A stretch of DNA of 64,000 nucleotides, taken from positions 4,216,001 to 4,280,000 of the forward strand of contig NW_026944387.1 of NCBI RefSeq assembly GCF_033439725.1, given 5' to 3'. Below are positions 22,501 through 35,507 of the stretch, piece by piece; position 1 is the stretch's first letter, and each line of letters starts with the position of its first letter. Both the position numbers and the translations under genes were made by a program. The DNA comes from Neurospora tetraspora. Taxonomy: Eukaryota > Ascomycota > Sordariomycetes > Sordariales > Sordariaceae. Under the pieces are notes generated by a model, which saw only the letters and a list, made by a program, of their open reading frames with translations, was not told the DNA's origin and did not search any database.

Positions 22501-25500
22501 TAATATATATATTAGATTTCTAGGAACGTTTTACTAATTTATCCGGGAAATATATAAAATTAACCTTAGAATGATAATATTAAAAGATATAGCTTCTATA
22601 AAGGGTTAATTATTATTAAAAACCCGAAATAAAAATATAATTAGGGAATTATTAAAATTAACCCTATTGTACTTTATAGAATAGAAATAGAAGGGGCAAT
22701 TAAAAAACGAGGAGGGGTTATTAAATTAAAGAAAATTGGTATTTTCTTAATTCCCTTTTCTATTATAGGCGTACTATCCTTGTTCTATTTATTTATATTA
22801 AATTAGCCGCGAATACACCGGATAAATTATTAATTTTTTATTAATTTACTATCTATCTTCATTATATTATAATTTAATCAATCTATTAGCGAATTAATTC
22901 GATACTTAAATTTAATACTGTACTTTACTTAAATTTCTTCGTATATTATAAATTAGCGATCGAATTTTATATTCCTATTAATACATTAATTACAGTATAT
23001 AAATAACAAATTTTTGATATATGAATCATATATCTTATTTAATAATTGACGTATAAATATAAAGAAGTAGCGATACAAACAGCTCGTTCTAATAGTAAGA
23101 TTGCTTATATAATATTTCGATTATATTAATATTTAATCGAAGTTTATCCTATAATTCTTAATTTATTTTAAAGTAAATACAATTATATTAAGTGCGAACC
23201 GTTAGGATAGCCTTATTTTTTATTTAATTCCGAACCTCTTCTCGCGAATTACCTAAAGAATCATTAACTAAATATATAATTAAAGAAATAAAGATAAATA
23301 ATTATTATTTTACATGTTAAATTTCAATAGAATTAAATATATTTACTCAAGGTTTAATGAAATAAATAACCCTTTTATCTATTAACGAAATTACGGTTTA
23401 GTTTTTACGTACTTTTTAATATTACGTTTAAAATAAATATAATAAAATCGTACTATACAATAAATAAAGTATATAACTCTACGGGAGTAAGAATTAATTG
23501 TAAATATATACGCCGAAAAACCTAAATTAATTAATAAAAGGGTAAATAGTAATATATTATAGAGATTTTGGAATTTAATAACGTATTTATAGTTACTTTA
23601 AAATCTCAATTTATAATAATACTATAAAAACCCTCTCTAAATAATTTACGCTACTAAACCGTATATCTATAATTCTTTTCGAAGATTTTAAATACTATTT
23701 TAAAAGTAAGTACGTATATCTTTGCCGAGTCGGCATTAGTAAAGATCCGGATAAAAGGGATAATTATTAGAATTAAAAATATATTTAGGATAAATCTAGG
23801 ATAATTTAATAATTTATATCGTCTTATCAATTTTAAATAAAAGCTTTAAATAACCTCCTTATTCTCTATACCAGAAAGATACTTATAATTTATATTTAAT
23901 TCGAAGGACCTAATAAAGTTTTTACGAAAGAATTTTACTTATTCCTTAAAGAAATAAATAATTATAAAATTAATCCTATCGCTCAAAACTTTTTAAATAT
24001 ACTATAAGAGAAATTTAAAAATTTATTTCTAAAAAGACCGGACGTATAAATTTATACAAAAGTTTAAATCTTAGTATTTTAATTAATACTCTTATATTAT
24101 AGTTTTAAGGTTCGAAGTTCTTAAAAGCTAGTAAAGAGCGCAATACTTTGTAATTATTAAATGAACTTTATTAATATTATTTAAATTCGGATAGATTTAA
24201 TTAATAGTATTGGTACTATATTCGTTAAAGAATTAAATAAAGTAAGGGTTACGGATCAAATTCACTAAATGTCTAATTAACGATTAACCTATTTTTAATC
24301 CATCGGCAATATATCCTAAATTAATTTATTCTAAATTATATTAAAATCGTTAACCCTCTCCAATACCTATATTAAATCGTCGATAATCCATTTAAGGGTT
24401 TTATCAGGTAGTAAGAGTAAGTAGTAATACTAATTATAGGAAATTATAACAATATATAGGATAGTTTTAATATCAATAGGAATATAATAATTAAAAGTAA
24501 TATAAAATTAAATCGTTATAATACTATAACCTTAAGGGTAATCGGTCTCTAATTTATTAATAATAAATTATAAATAGTCCTAAATATATTAAACAAAAAT
24601 CTACTTACTATAGCACGACCTTCTTAATAATTTAAATCTTACTTCGATATATATTTTAAGTCGCAATAAATTAAATATTAAATATCTCAAATAGATTTTA
24701 ATAATTAATTTAATATATAACTAATATTAATAAAAATTATTAGGAACAAAATAAAAAAAGAGTATATATACTCTCTAATCTTCGAAATTTAATACTTTAA
24801 ATAATCCCGATTATAACCGATTAATATTTAAATAAATATAAATATTAAATATAATACGGATTTATTAAGGATATATTATAAATAAATATTTACCTTCGAT
24901 ATATACCAAACGAATTTATACGACGCCTTCATTTCTTTATAATTATATATCTCCTAACACTTCCTAATCGTCTATACCCAATTAATTATTAAAATAATAT
25001 TAATCGAAAATAATTATTTTAAATTAAATTAAAATAATATAGAAAATAACTTAAGGATAATAAATTAGGGATAAATTGAAAATAAATCCGTACTTAGTAT
25101 TTCGCCTAATTAATAAGACTTTACTTTATCGGAAGCAAGTTTTAAATAAAAGGTTCATAACCTCTTTATTGATTATGGGGGTAAAGCCTTATTAATAAAT
25201 TTATAAAATTCGCAGGTCTAAATATTCATAATATTTAATATTACTATACTTAAAAGTAAAACAATAATATATAACATTATTTAAATAATTCGACTAAATA
25301 TTCTTAATCAACATTTTCTATTAGGTATAATATCAAATTTATAATATTGTAGGTTAATTATTAGAATTATCTATAAAAATATTTATTTAAGAATAACCTC
25401 TTTATATACTTCCTACTACGGGGCTTCAACTTAAACCTTATTTAAATCTTTAATATATATAACGCAAATTACACTATTAAGAAAAGATTCGGGGTATTTA

Positions 25501-26023
25501 AAAATAATTATAATGTAATATATTATTAAATAAAATTAGAATATTAATTAATATTATCGGATAAAATAAATATTAGGCCTATAAATTTAACCATTAAATA
25601 ATTAATATATTATATTATTAATTTATAGGAAATATAATTACGATCGGGTAATATTATATCCGTCTATTTATTAAAAGGTCGGTTAATATTGATATATTAG
25701 GAGGGGTTATATCCTTTAACTCCTCCAATTTATTAAAATTTAGCCATTATATTATCTATTTATTCCAAATTAAATATCGTTAGTAATTTAATAAAAATTA
25801 TATTATTTTATTTAATTAAACCGAGCTTAGTAATAATAGCTAAAGTATCAGCGTTAATAATAATATTATTAACTATTTTATAAAGATAATTTAGTGATAT
25901 ATTAAAAATAATTTACGGGCTATTCGTATACAACGAGGAAGTATTGGTTGCAATCAGTTTACAGTCATATGTAGATGTACGATCGTTAGTATTTAAAAGG
26001 AATACTCAAAAACGCGAATGATA

Positions 26024-26194
26024 TTATTTCTCTATAGGGAATTTCAAGCGAGCGATTGATTATTTCTCCACGGGGAAAGAAAATATTAAGGGGGCGAAGG
26101 TCGGATAAAAGATTTTTCATAGTGTAGGGTCGGTCTTAGCGTATCCACTTGGGTTAGGAAGCTTTGGTAATAGGGTCGGGTCATATGAGTACTC
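26024..26194 (-). repeat. Right inverted terminal segment of the 18.3 kb block
   Basis: On the minus strand it reads GAGTACTCATATGACCCG, then ACCAAAGCTTCCTAACCC (26167-26150), then about 70 nt of near-normal composition, then CCCCGTGGAGAAATAA (26073-26058) and TTCCCTATAGAGAAATAA (26042-26025). It is less mutated than the left copy: several differences are left A for right G or C for T, consistent with RIP. Confidence 0.6.
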
Positions 26195-29100
26195 CCTGCA
26201 GATGTCGCTCGCCTTCGGAAAGCCTCCTTTCCTTGGAGTACCTTACATATACCTGCCAGACTCCTAGCACCTCGTCATTTTTCCCACTGCCAGGCACAGG
26301 CACGCCAGGCCCAGAAAGCAATCACCATACCAATTCACTGTAGGAGGTGGCATATGGAATTCCAGGCACACGCGTGACGTGAAGATGCCCGGTGTGAGCC
26401 ACCTAAAGTGGTCTTCCTTCGATTCTCTTTGCTCCACTCCACCACCTCTCGAGCTTTGGTCAACCTGACGTTATATCTTTCAATTATTTGGTTTGCCATC
26501 TCCCAACTCCGCGGTAGTCGAGGGGATTCTTCCCGAGCCAGGGGCAAAGGCACAAAGGCACAAAGGGTAGGGACCGGAAAGATGCTCCACCGCCATCAGG
26601 TACACATAGCCAAGAGACGGACATGTCATCAACATGACACTCTGACAGTCTTTCCAGGTCTCTCCTGGCCCAGCGTGCCCAGGGCGTCCCAATGACAGGT
26701 CTGATGCAACCATGACCCCAGCCCAGCCTTGCTTACCTCATATCCTCATGTATACCAAATGTCGGGTGTCGTCGTGCCCCTGGTGGTCCTGACAGGCTGG
26801 CAGGAACCGTGAAGCTGCCGAGAAGTTCCTGAACCATCGTGGCCAGTCGTTTTGGGAGGTTATTCTGCAAGCTCTATAACGAGAGCTATATCGGTCGTGA
26901 TAACGACCACTAGCAGAGCAGAGTTGGGGAAACAGACAGGAACTGACCTCCACTCCCCAACGGGTAACATGATATCCCGAAGACAGGTCTCTCTTAACTG
27001 GTTGCTTGATGCCGACTTCATGTAGCGATCCTCCCTCTTCCCCATCCTTGGGCTCCGTCATCCTGGATCTCAAAATATCGTTGTTGGGCATAGTTCTTCG
27101 CTAACCTTTGCCGTGCCAGGCTTTCCTGGATGCTGCTTGCTGGGGAGTGAGCAATAGTAGCTGGGCGCTGCCGAGCTCTGATAGCTTGCTACGTACGTAT
27201 AGGCTATAGCTTCCAGCTTCCCCGCATCGGCGCCGCTCGGGCTGGTGATGACCGAAGCTGTTTCGAATCCCATCTCGTTCCTGATTTTGCACCCAGTACC
27301 AAAATACCAGAAAACATGAAACCAACGAGCAATCCTAGGAGACTGGGCACGAATGGCATGCACCTCCTGCGCCCTGGACATCGCCCCATTTCTCACCCTT
27401 CTACGCGTTTAACCTGATGTTTCTTCAAAGCCAGAGTGAGTACACGCAATTCTTTGTTCGCTTCCGCATTGGTGACACGGTGAAAGGGACTGCCAGCGGA
27501 GTTCGATAATGATAAGCTCAACAACTCTGCCACGTGGTAGATTCGAATTCCATTTGGTTATTTCGACGAGGGACAACGAGGCTTTTCTCTCGTTCTCTGT
27601 CTGCCCTTTTCGAATCCTGGTTAGTCTAAACGCATGCACTTACAACTAGCGCAAAGTGTAGGCGCCGGCGATGCTGATGATGTGCCTCACTTATGCAGAG
27701 TGGTCTGAGTGGATCTGACACGGTGGCATAACTGCACCCTAAACGGCTTTTGGCCTTGTGAAAACCAATTCGGTCCCAGGCGACAAGTCAGATAGGCATA
27801 TTGGCTTTATATCCTCTTGTTTCACCGGATGCCGTTCAAGGCCGACCGCATGCGGCGGCAGTCCAAGGAATTGGTCATGACGTTGAAATTTCAGGCACAA
27901 GAGAATGGATTTCTGTTCCTAGCCGCTGCCGGCATCAGGCATCATTCATCAGCAGATGGATGCATCACTAGCCAGCAGCTAGGGAAGGCGCTAGCAACCC
28001 CTGTTTCCTTTCCACTTTCAGTGGAGTTTGGATCTGAAAGAGTGCCCCCACCCGAGTAGCCCCACTGCTCTGCTCGCTCCTGCATGATCCCAAACCAAAT
28101 GACGCCATGACCAAGCAATTTCTTTGGCTAACAGCTCTTATCCCCCTCCATGTCCCGCGATAAGGTACCTGAAGTCCTGAAGCGGTTGACGAGCGTTGAG
28201 CCGCGCAGATCAGTGCTTTGGTGAGCCTGCCAATCGGCACATCAGTTACCAAATGTTAGCGTGTTAGTGAACATGACTGCATCCGACAATTTTCAACTTG
28301 CACCGGAAAACGAAATCGATTTTCAACGTTCCTTCTCGAATATCCAAACCAGTCAACACTCTTGATGGCCATGGGAAAATCCTCCATACGATGACGACGA
28401 CAACAACAACAACAACGACTAGCAAAATAACGGCAGCTCACGACAACGACGACGACCACCAACATAGCTGGGACCGAAGAGCGGTGTCGTCCTGGTAACA
28501 CATAGTCGTGTCACTGAGGGACAAAAGGCATGCGATGACGCGGACAGCGGCATCCTGACACTGGTTGACACTGGGTTTATCACCTCAAGGCCTGGACCTG
28601 GAATCTGGGTACCTACTTTGCCCATCGGTGTGCTGCTCATGCAGTATCACGTCAACAAACTGCAGAAGTGGCCGATCAAGAAACTTGTTCCTCGCTATTC
28701 TACAGACAGCAGAAGCAAGCAAGCAAGCGAAATATTTTGTTCGAACATTTCCAGCGACACACTTGACCTCTGCCAGGAGAAGAGCTGCATTTGGAAACAA
28801 AGCAAAATGACACTGCTTGTCTGGGGCTGAAGCAACGCTGTGCCGTAGCACATGCCGCAACAACTAAGCTTCAAGTGTCTCAGCGAGAGGCACCCAAGGC
28901 AACGAGGGAGGGTAACACGAACTCGGAGAGAAACCGGCGAGATGGAACGGGCGGAATCCGATCGTACCCTCTTGACGCTAAAAGGTCTCCAGCCTTTCCG
29001 TCTCGTTGTTCTCGAACAACCTTTGCGCGTCGGCCCTGCCATGGCCCCTCCCTTCCCTTCCAGAGTCCCAGTCGCAGTCATTCCCCATTTGCATCCTGCA

Positions 29101-32100
29101 TTTCATTGGACCCAGGGGAGCGTGTGACGTTCAGGAACCATTGGAACCAAGCAGCGAGCTGGACCAGGCACAAGCAGGCATTCAGGTACGCTGCTCCTCT
29201 GTCCTTGCATATCACACACACCCATTCCGCCATTAGGTACCATATATGAGGGGTGGATAAGACGTGGATACAAGGTCGCCCAGGCTGGTCGGTCAGGCAC
29301 CCGAACTCCGAATAGGGAACCGGGACACAGGCACACAGGAAGTTGGAGTTACAGAGACACCGGGCAAGGCGAAGGTTGGTATAACAGTGCGACAGGGCAC
29401 CGCACTTGCCACACGGGGATTCACCGCCAACTCTCCTCCGTTGCTTGGTAGGTATACGGTTCCTGGCGGGCCCTTGCTGGTTGCTGCTGCCGGTGGTCCT
29501 GACTTACTCAGAGAATTTTGTGCAATGGTGATATGGTGATGAGTTGCACTCGGCTGGCAGAGGAGTAACAGGTCAGTTTATTGTTCCCATGACCTGGACG
29601 GCAATATCATTAGTGAGATGGACACATAGGTAGGGTGGTATCATCCATCTGATATTCAACCCGTTGACACCGAGGTACCGAGATATCCGGATGTCGATGG
29701 ACATGGATGGGCCGCGCCCAGTACCTCGCATCGTACCTGGAATAAGGCAATTTGCCACTGGCAGAGCCTCATACTGTAATGAGCACAAGTCAGAAGCTAG
29801 AGGTATCCCTTGGTCAAAAAAACGAAGACCGACAGAACGGTCAATGGGAACCCCCTGGTCTAAACAAGAATTTGTTCTGTCGCCAAAACAGGCTGACTGC
29901 CCCTGGGGCCTGGATGTTGAAAGACGCGGCTGTAAGTTGCCCCTGTGAACCTGCCACTAACACATGTGCATGAACTAGGAACGAAGGTCTTTTGACCCTG
30001 GCGGTGCCTGAGGGTGTACCCGTACCTTTTTTTGGCTGCGGGACGGCCTACGCGGCTCGAGCTTGAGCTTGAGCTTGAGCCAACAATGATATCTCCACCC
30101 CGTCATCATGCGGGCGCCGCGCTGGGCAGGGCAGGGCAATGTCAGGACAACTTCCAAGAATGGGCAGAAAACGGGCATTGCCTTACGCAGTATCTACGGG
30201 CATTACGGGCATTGAGAGTTGCGTGCCTGCGCCAGTGGCTCTTCATCCTGGAATCGGCAAGTTGTCCACGACTTCTGCTGGGCAGGTCTCTGGTGATCTG
30301 GTCTCTCGGGTGTCACTGTCGCCGCAAACGGCTTTGTCGTTCGGATTCAGTGGATGCCTGTTGGACTTGCGGTACGGTTCCTACCGTCCGTAGACTCCGC
30401 ACTAACAAGCTTCATCATTCCACTTTGATCCGATTCGTCGTCGATCAATGAGTCCCGACATCATCTACATAAATCGTATTCTTCTTCTTTTTGTCATTGT
30501 CCCATGTGTAGAAGATGCGGAACAGTCTACGGGTTCGATACCTTGGAGTCGGTACTGTGGACGCTACAAAAATGACGAACAAGCATAAACCAAATCAGCT
30601 ATTATTTTGTACGCGCTTCGTACTAGCTAGCAGAATACCACCATACCTCTCGGTCTGTTCAACCCACTGTTCTACACCAAGAACAGTTATCATACACAGC
30701 CCGCTGAGCCCCCACTGGTGGATCGGTCGCTTATTTTTCAAATATGAAACAGTCTAAGCATTCCAACCCCTCCTTCAACCCTCGTTTTCTTTGACGGCTG
30801 AGAAGTCTAAAAGAGAAGATCCCCCGCTCCCGGCTTCACATTGCCGCCCTTGTGTTTTGGCCAATCCATCAGTGTCCGTCCCCTATTTTACGATTTTCTC
30901 CGGATGGCGCCGCAGCCTGAACCGGTGTGAGAGTTCCGGTTTCTTTGTTGTTGAGAAGAAAGAGTTTTGAGGAGGTGTGAGAGTTTTTGGGTTTCCGGTG
31001 GTGCCTGTGCCTGTGCCTGTGCCTGTGCACTTTGACACTAAGCCATCCATCTGCTGCACGCACTCATAGACTGTTCCCGGACTCCCGTTCTCAGGATATC
31101 ATACCAGAAAAGGAAGAAAGCTGTGAAACGTTGACAGGTTCAGCCAGGCACAGCAAAACTGGAGCAAAAACGTGCCCTTGAGGGACACGGACTGAACTTT
31201 GAGCAACGGCACCCAAGCTGCAACGCCGTGGCTACGTAGGATCCAGAATAGTCACCATTGGCCGCTATCATACTTGTCCACAATCTGAGCCCAAGCAAGG
31301 TACCCGTAAGCCTGGTCATCTCATCAATAAGCAGTCGCTACAAAGTCAGGTACCACGGTCCTGGGCGAGCTGCGCTATCTACTTTGTCGGGGTCACCTGT
31401 CCTGCCACCCGAATAACCTCAGCGCTGACAGGCCAACAAGCTTCAGGCAAGGGAGGGTCCCGGTCCTGTCTCTCGGTACTCTTTCGGTACACACTCTCTG
31501 CCACGCTAACAGGACAGCCTGAGCCCATCCCATCGATTCCGAGATCCCATCGACAGACAGACACCACATTTGTCCGATAGGGAACCCATTGCATTGGTGG
31601 CATCCAGCCTGACCGGCGTGCATAGCTGTTGTTCTGTTTGGTTGACCCCATCGAGTAGCATCCCCCCCCCCCCCTTTGATCGAGCAGTTCGCCAGCAAGG
31701 GCGGCGGCGGCCACCAGCCATTACAGCTCAAACAGATGCAACCAAAGAGGCCAGCAGCCAGCACAAGAAGAGGCGACTGCGAGGCTCACAATCACGGCAC
31801 CAAGCAATCATCGGGCTGCGGCGTCAATCATCTGGCATCCCCTAGGCAGTAACCCGGTGAATGAGAGAGAGGTATTAGGGTCAACATATCCACTCGGGCG
31901 ACTGGACTCTGACCTCTGACCACCTCAGGAACCAACTGGACGACACGGCCAGGACCACATAGGCGCAGGACAGGAACGGAAAAAGTTAGGCCAGGACATA
32001 CATTGCCACTTCCCCTGTCTCCTGCACCAAGGAACCCGCTTCGTCAGAGACCGGGGAGGGCTTTTGTGGCATTCTGCTGGTGCTTCTGCTGCTCGGGACC

Positions 32101-33094
32101 TGCTTTTGCCTTTTCTTCCACCTTTGGCGTACATACATATGCGCCCGGACTCATACTTGAGGTTGGAAGGGACAAGTCACTCACTGCCCTTGTGTCAGAA
32201 GACTCGACAAGAGAAACAAATTCAGATTCCCCACTTGGGCCCCGGACGACATACGACATATCGACGACTCGATTCTCAGCAACATATCCACCCTTTTTCC
32301 CGCCCCGCCCTTCGATAAACACACAATCCCGGCAAACCCATTCCATATCCACCGTGCCGCCCACCAACCAGCAGTCTCCGCCGGCCAACAAGATCCTGTC
32401 AGACCCAAGGTATCACCCATTCCATTCCATCCTCTTGAACGCAGGCACCACCACCAGTCCACCACCACCACCATCACCACCACTACCACTGCCACTGCCA
32501 CTTTGACACTACTTACTAGGCGACGACAAGTCTGACTGCCCGCGCTTGACTTTTTCCACTCAGCTTTTTGAGATCACATCACGACGACGACGACGACGAC
32601 TCGGACCATAACACCTCAACGACCACCACCACCACCACCACACCAACAACTGCGACATCGAGACAACTTGACCAAAAAACGGCCTTGGCCCAGGGGAATT
32701 TGACCGCATACACTACAGTCAACAGTGACCCTCTTTCAAAGATCGGCATTGCGCCCCTTTCTGTGCCTCCGACCTCTTCCATTTCCATCCTAGCCCCAGT
32801 CACTTCTTCTTCTTCTTCATTTCCAGTTGCGCTGAGTGCGAACCCCTCCCCGCACTTGACCCCTGCCGCGCGTGCCTACATAGCACTTTCCTGACCTCAG
32901 CCTCATCACTTCTTGTGCTGTTGTTAGGCTTCGAGTCGCTTCCTGCTTCTGTCATCTCTTTGTTTTCAACAAAACTGTCTCGGGTCCCCCCTCCCTCCCC
33001 AATCGCCTCTCGTCCCGAGTGCGCTTTTTCTTCCATCCCGTCTCGTCTTCGGGCAAGCAACACATCGCCGCCGCCGCCGCCACCATCCGTTATC
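26195..33094. other. 6.9 kb gene-poor region of normal composition
   Basis: No coding gene is supported. Open frames are short, most lack an ATG or sit in low-complexity text, and none carries a recognisable motif. Visible features are a GACGACGACAACAAC-type run (28391-28460), a CTTGAG run (30060-30080), a (GTGCCT)n run (31000-31028), a C13-14 run (31660-31674), CAC/CCA-rich text (32440-32510) and an ACG run (32580-32600). The right end, from about 32 kb, is pyrimidine-rich and likely holds the promoter and a long 5' UTR of the zinc-finger gene. Confidence 0.4.
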
Positions 33095-35507
33095 ATGGCT
33101 GCAACATTTCGTCCCGTCAACACGCCTCTGTTGTCGCCCTCGGCCGACTCGCCAATGGTGGACTCGACGACAATAACGTCACCAACCACTCCCAGACCCA
33201 GCACCGCCCCGAGTCAGTCGTCGTCATCCCGACCTTTGGACGACAACACCAACAACAACAACCCTGCGACGACAACGCCCAACCGCACACCCAACTTTGG
33301 TGCCGGCGCACTGGCTTCGCAACAGCCGCTTCCCACATCGCCCTTTCCCGACTCTGTTCAGCTCCCCGACATCACGGACCGCAGCAACAGCATGCCTAGG
33401 CGAGAAAATTCGCAGCACTCACGCAAGTCCAAGGACTCGGACGACATGGATATGGATGACTCGGAAGGCGAGGGAGCGGGCGAAGACGGCCACGCATCGG
33501 ACGATGAGGAGATCAACGCGGATGGCACAAAGTCGAAAAAGAAAAAGTCGCAGAGGTTTTATTGCACAGACTATCCGCCATGTAACCTCAGTTTCACGAG
33601 AAGTGAACACCTGGCACGACACATAAGGTACGCTACACATCTTGACGGCACACAAATAACGAGTCGCTAACGCTGTTATCACTTCCAGGAAACACACTGG
33701 TGAAAGGCCGTTTCAGTGCCACTGCGGTCGCCGCTTCTCCCGCCTCGACAACCTCAGGCAGCATGCCCAAACCGTGCACGTCAACGAAGAGATTCCAGGT
33801 GACTCGCTCGCCGCGACCGGGACAAGGTTTCAGAGGCAGATCAGGACAGACAGAGTGCGCCAAGCGGGTGGCAGGGCAAGGGCGGCAACCGCGGGTAGCG
33901 TTATGCCCGTCGTGCGTGGTCATTCCAAGTCCATGTCCACGTCAAGCATTCCCAACATCAGCCAGCTAGGTGCTCCGTATGGTGCCAGCGATGCCCGTCG
34001 CCGGCCTCCGCCATTGGTCATGGCTGACCCTCGCTCGAGGCTATCGATGGAATACCATGGTCCCGATGGCGCCTATCATAGGGGTGCTTCACCGAGCGAC
34101 TTTGGCACTCCCACCTCTGCCACCTTCTCGACCGGACAGAACAGCCCCCGATGGGTGCCCGGTATGGTATCACCAAACTCTTCACACTCGCGCTCGCACA
34201 GTATGTATGTCGCCGGGGCTAGGACACCTGGCCGTCGTCTGAGCGTGCCTTCGGGCGGCAATCCGTTTCAGTCACCGCACGGCGCCAATGTTCGGGGTCC
34301 CCTCTTTGGCCCTCCCGGTATCAACACGTCCAACAACGGTGCTTTCTCGCCAAGTCAGAGCACCCTGCTAGCATCGCCCACAGTGTCGAACGCGAGCGGC
34401 TGGTCGAGGCGGGATTCTCTCTCGAGCTTGGCCGACGATGCCTGGCGTCGGCGCACCTGGCATCCGGAGAGTCGTGAATTCAATAACGGCATCAGCCGGC
34501 TGCGCGAAGTCATCACGCCTTCGCAGTTCCCCCATGCTCCTCCCCCGATTGCTAACCCAGCCAACCAATCGCCACAGCCCTTCCGTTTGCCTGGCATAGA
34601 GTCCTTTGACCTTGACGAGCCCCATCGGCCGCTGTCGCCTCCCCGCCGTTTGCCGTCACCGATGATGGTCGATGCTCCCCGGTCTGCTCAGCACCAGCCC
34701 CCTCATCCGAACGAGATGGGCTTCAACCGCCCCCGCGAACTGTCGGCCCAATGGGATACGAACCTCCACCGCGGCCTGACAGGGCTCAATATTAACACGC
34801 AGACCCCGCCTCGCGATGGGGCTTCAGCATGGGCAAACGAGGTCAATCATTCTGTCATGTCGCAGGCAGATCGGGTCCGGGCTCCTCAGGGACAACAGCA
34901 GACTGTGCGGTTCGACACGGAAGTGCATACCGTTCTTGCCCCTCTGTCTCACCAGCATCAACATCAACAGCCAAGTGGACCACCACCACCACCCTACGGA
35001 AGGGGTCACCACCATACCATGTCCGCTCCGGTGATTCCTTCCCAAAGAGATCCCAAGAGACACGGTTGGTATCACGGACCGAACGGGCCGGCCGGAGAGA
35101 CGATCCACGAGGGACGGGCGCACGTGGACAGGATCATGCATCCAAATGTGGCCGCGTTTCAGGGGTTTCCTGCTAGGGAGCGGGAACAACCACCGCAGCA
35201 GCAGCAAGCGCCACAGTCAACTGGACTGCAACAACATCATCACCAGGGTTATCAGCAGCAGCAGCAGCATCAGCACCAAGGGCCACCGGTAGGACATCAG
35301 CAACAGCAAGGAGGAGTGCCACCAACGATGGAGAGGATTCTGGAGAGGCCGCATCCAAACGCGCACGGGCACCCCGTGCATGCTCATCCGCATCAACATC
35401 AGCACGGTCCTCCAACTGGCGGGGATACGGCATCGCTTAGGAGGCTGGAGGCGTTGGTGGCTGTGGCTGTGGGTTCGAGTGAGGGGACTACGGCTGCTGC
35501 TTATTAG
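33095..35507 (+). CDS. Two-finger C2H2 zinc-finger transcription factor
   Basis: The spliced product is 783 aa: exon 1 33095-33627, intron 33628-33688 (gtacgc...gctaac...cag, phase 2), exon 2 33689-35507. The splice joins HLARHI to [11 protein letters not shown], restoring the standard inter-finger linker. Finger 1 uses C157, C163, H176, H180 (spacing C-x5-C); finger 2 uses C188, C190, H203, H208 (spacing C-x1-C). The pair is followed by [14 protein letters not shown] and a basic [12 protein letters not shown] segment, a block I recall as conserved in Pezizomycotina C2H2 regulators. Before the fingers lie an acidic stretch (about 125-150) and a KSKKKK basic run. After them come about 570 disordered residues rich in Ser, Pro, His and Gln, with polyQ/His tracts near residues 690-760. 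It should bind DNA in the nucleus; targets are unknown. The ATG at 33095 is the first in frame after a GCC-repeat leader. No symbol is assigned. Confidence 0.88.

Larger units (their letters stand above)
7863..26194. mobile_element. 18.3 kb AT-rich RIP-degraded block bounded by inverted terminal similarity
   Basis: Composition changes abruptly near 7.9 kb to text dominated by TA, ATA and TTAA with few CA or TG dinucleotides, and returns to normal by about 26.1 kb. No open frame of 60 codons occurs from 8965 to 26334, on either strand. This is the picture left by RIP on repeated DNA. The two ends match each other in inverted orientation at two places: an outer pair (7863-7910 against 26150-26194, sharing AAAGCTTCCTAACCC and spaced matches outward to GAGT) and an inner pair (8131-8190 against 26024-26079, sharing GAGAAATAA, TCGCTCGC and AAATTCCC in order). 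I infer one large inverted-repeat transposon, or a nest inside one. No transposase can be read through the mutations and no clear target duplication was found. Confidence 0.6.

Noticed and set aside
7863-26194. Centromere
   Set aside because: RIP-ed AT-rich DNA is typical of centromeres in relatives such as Neurospora, but those are usually far longer than 18 kb and are not bounded by matching inverted ends.
32003-32506. 167-codon ORF upstream of the zinc-finger gene
   Set aside because: It opens with TTG, ends in Pro/Leu low-complexity repeats and lies in probable 5' UTR.
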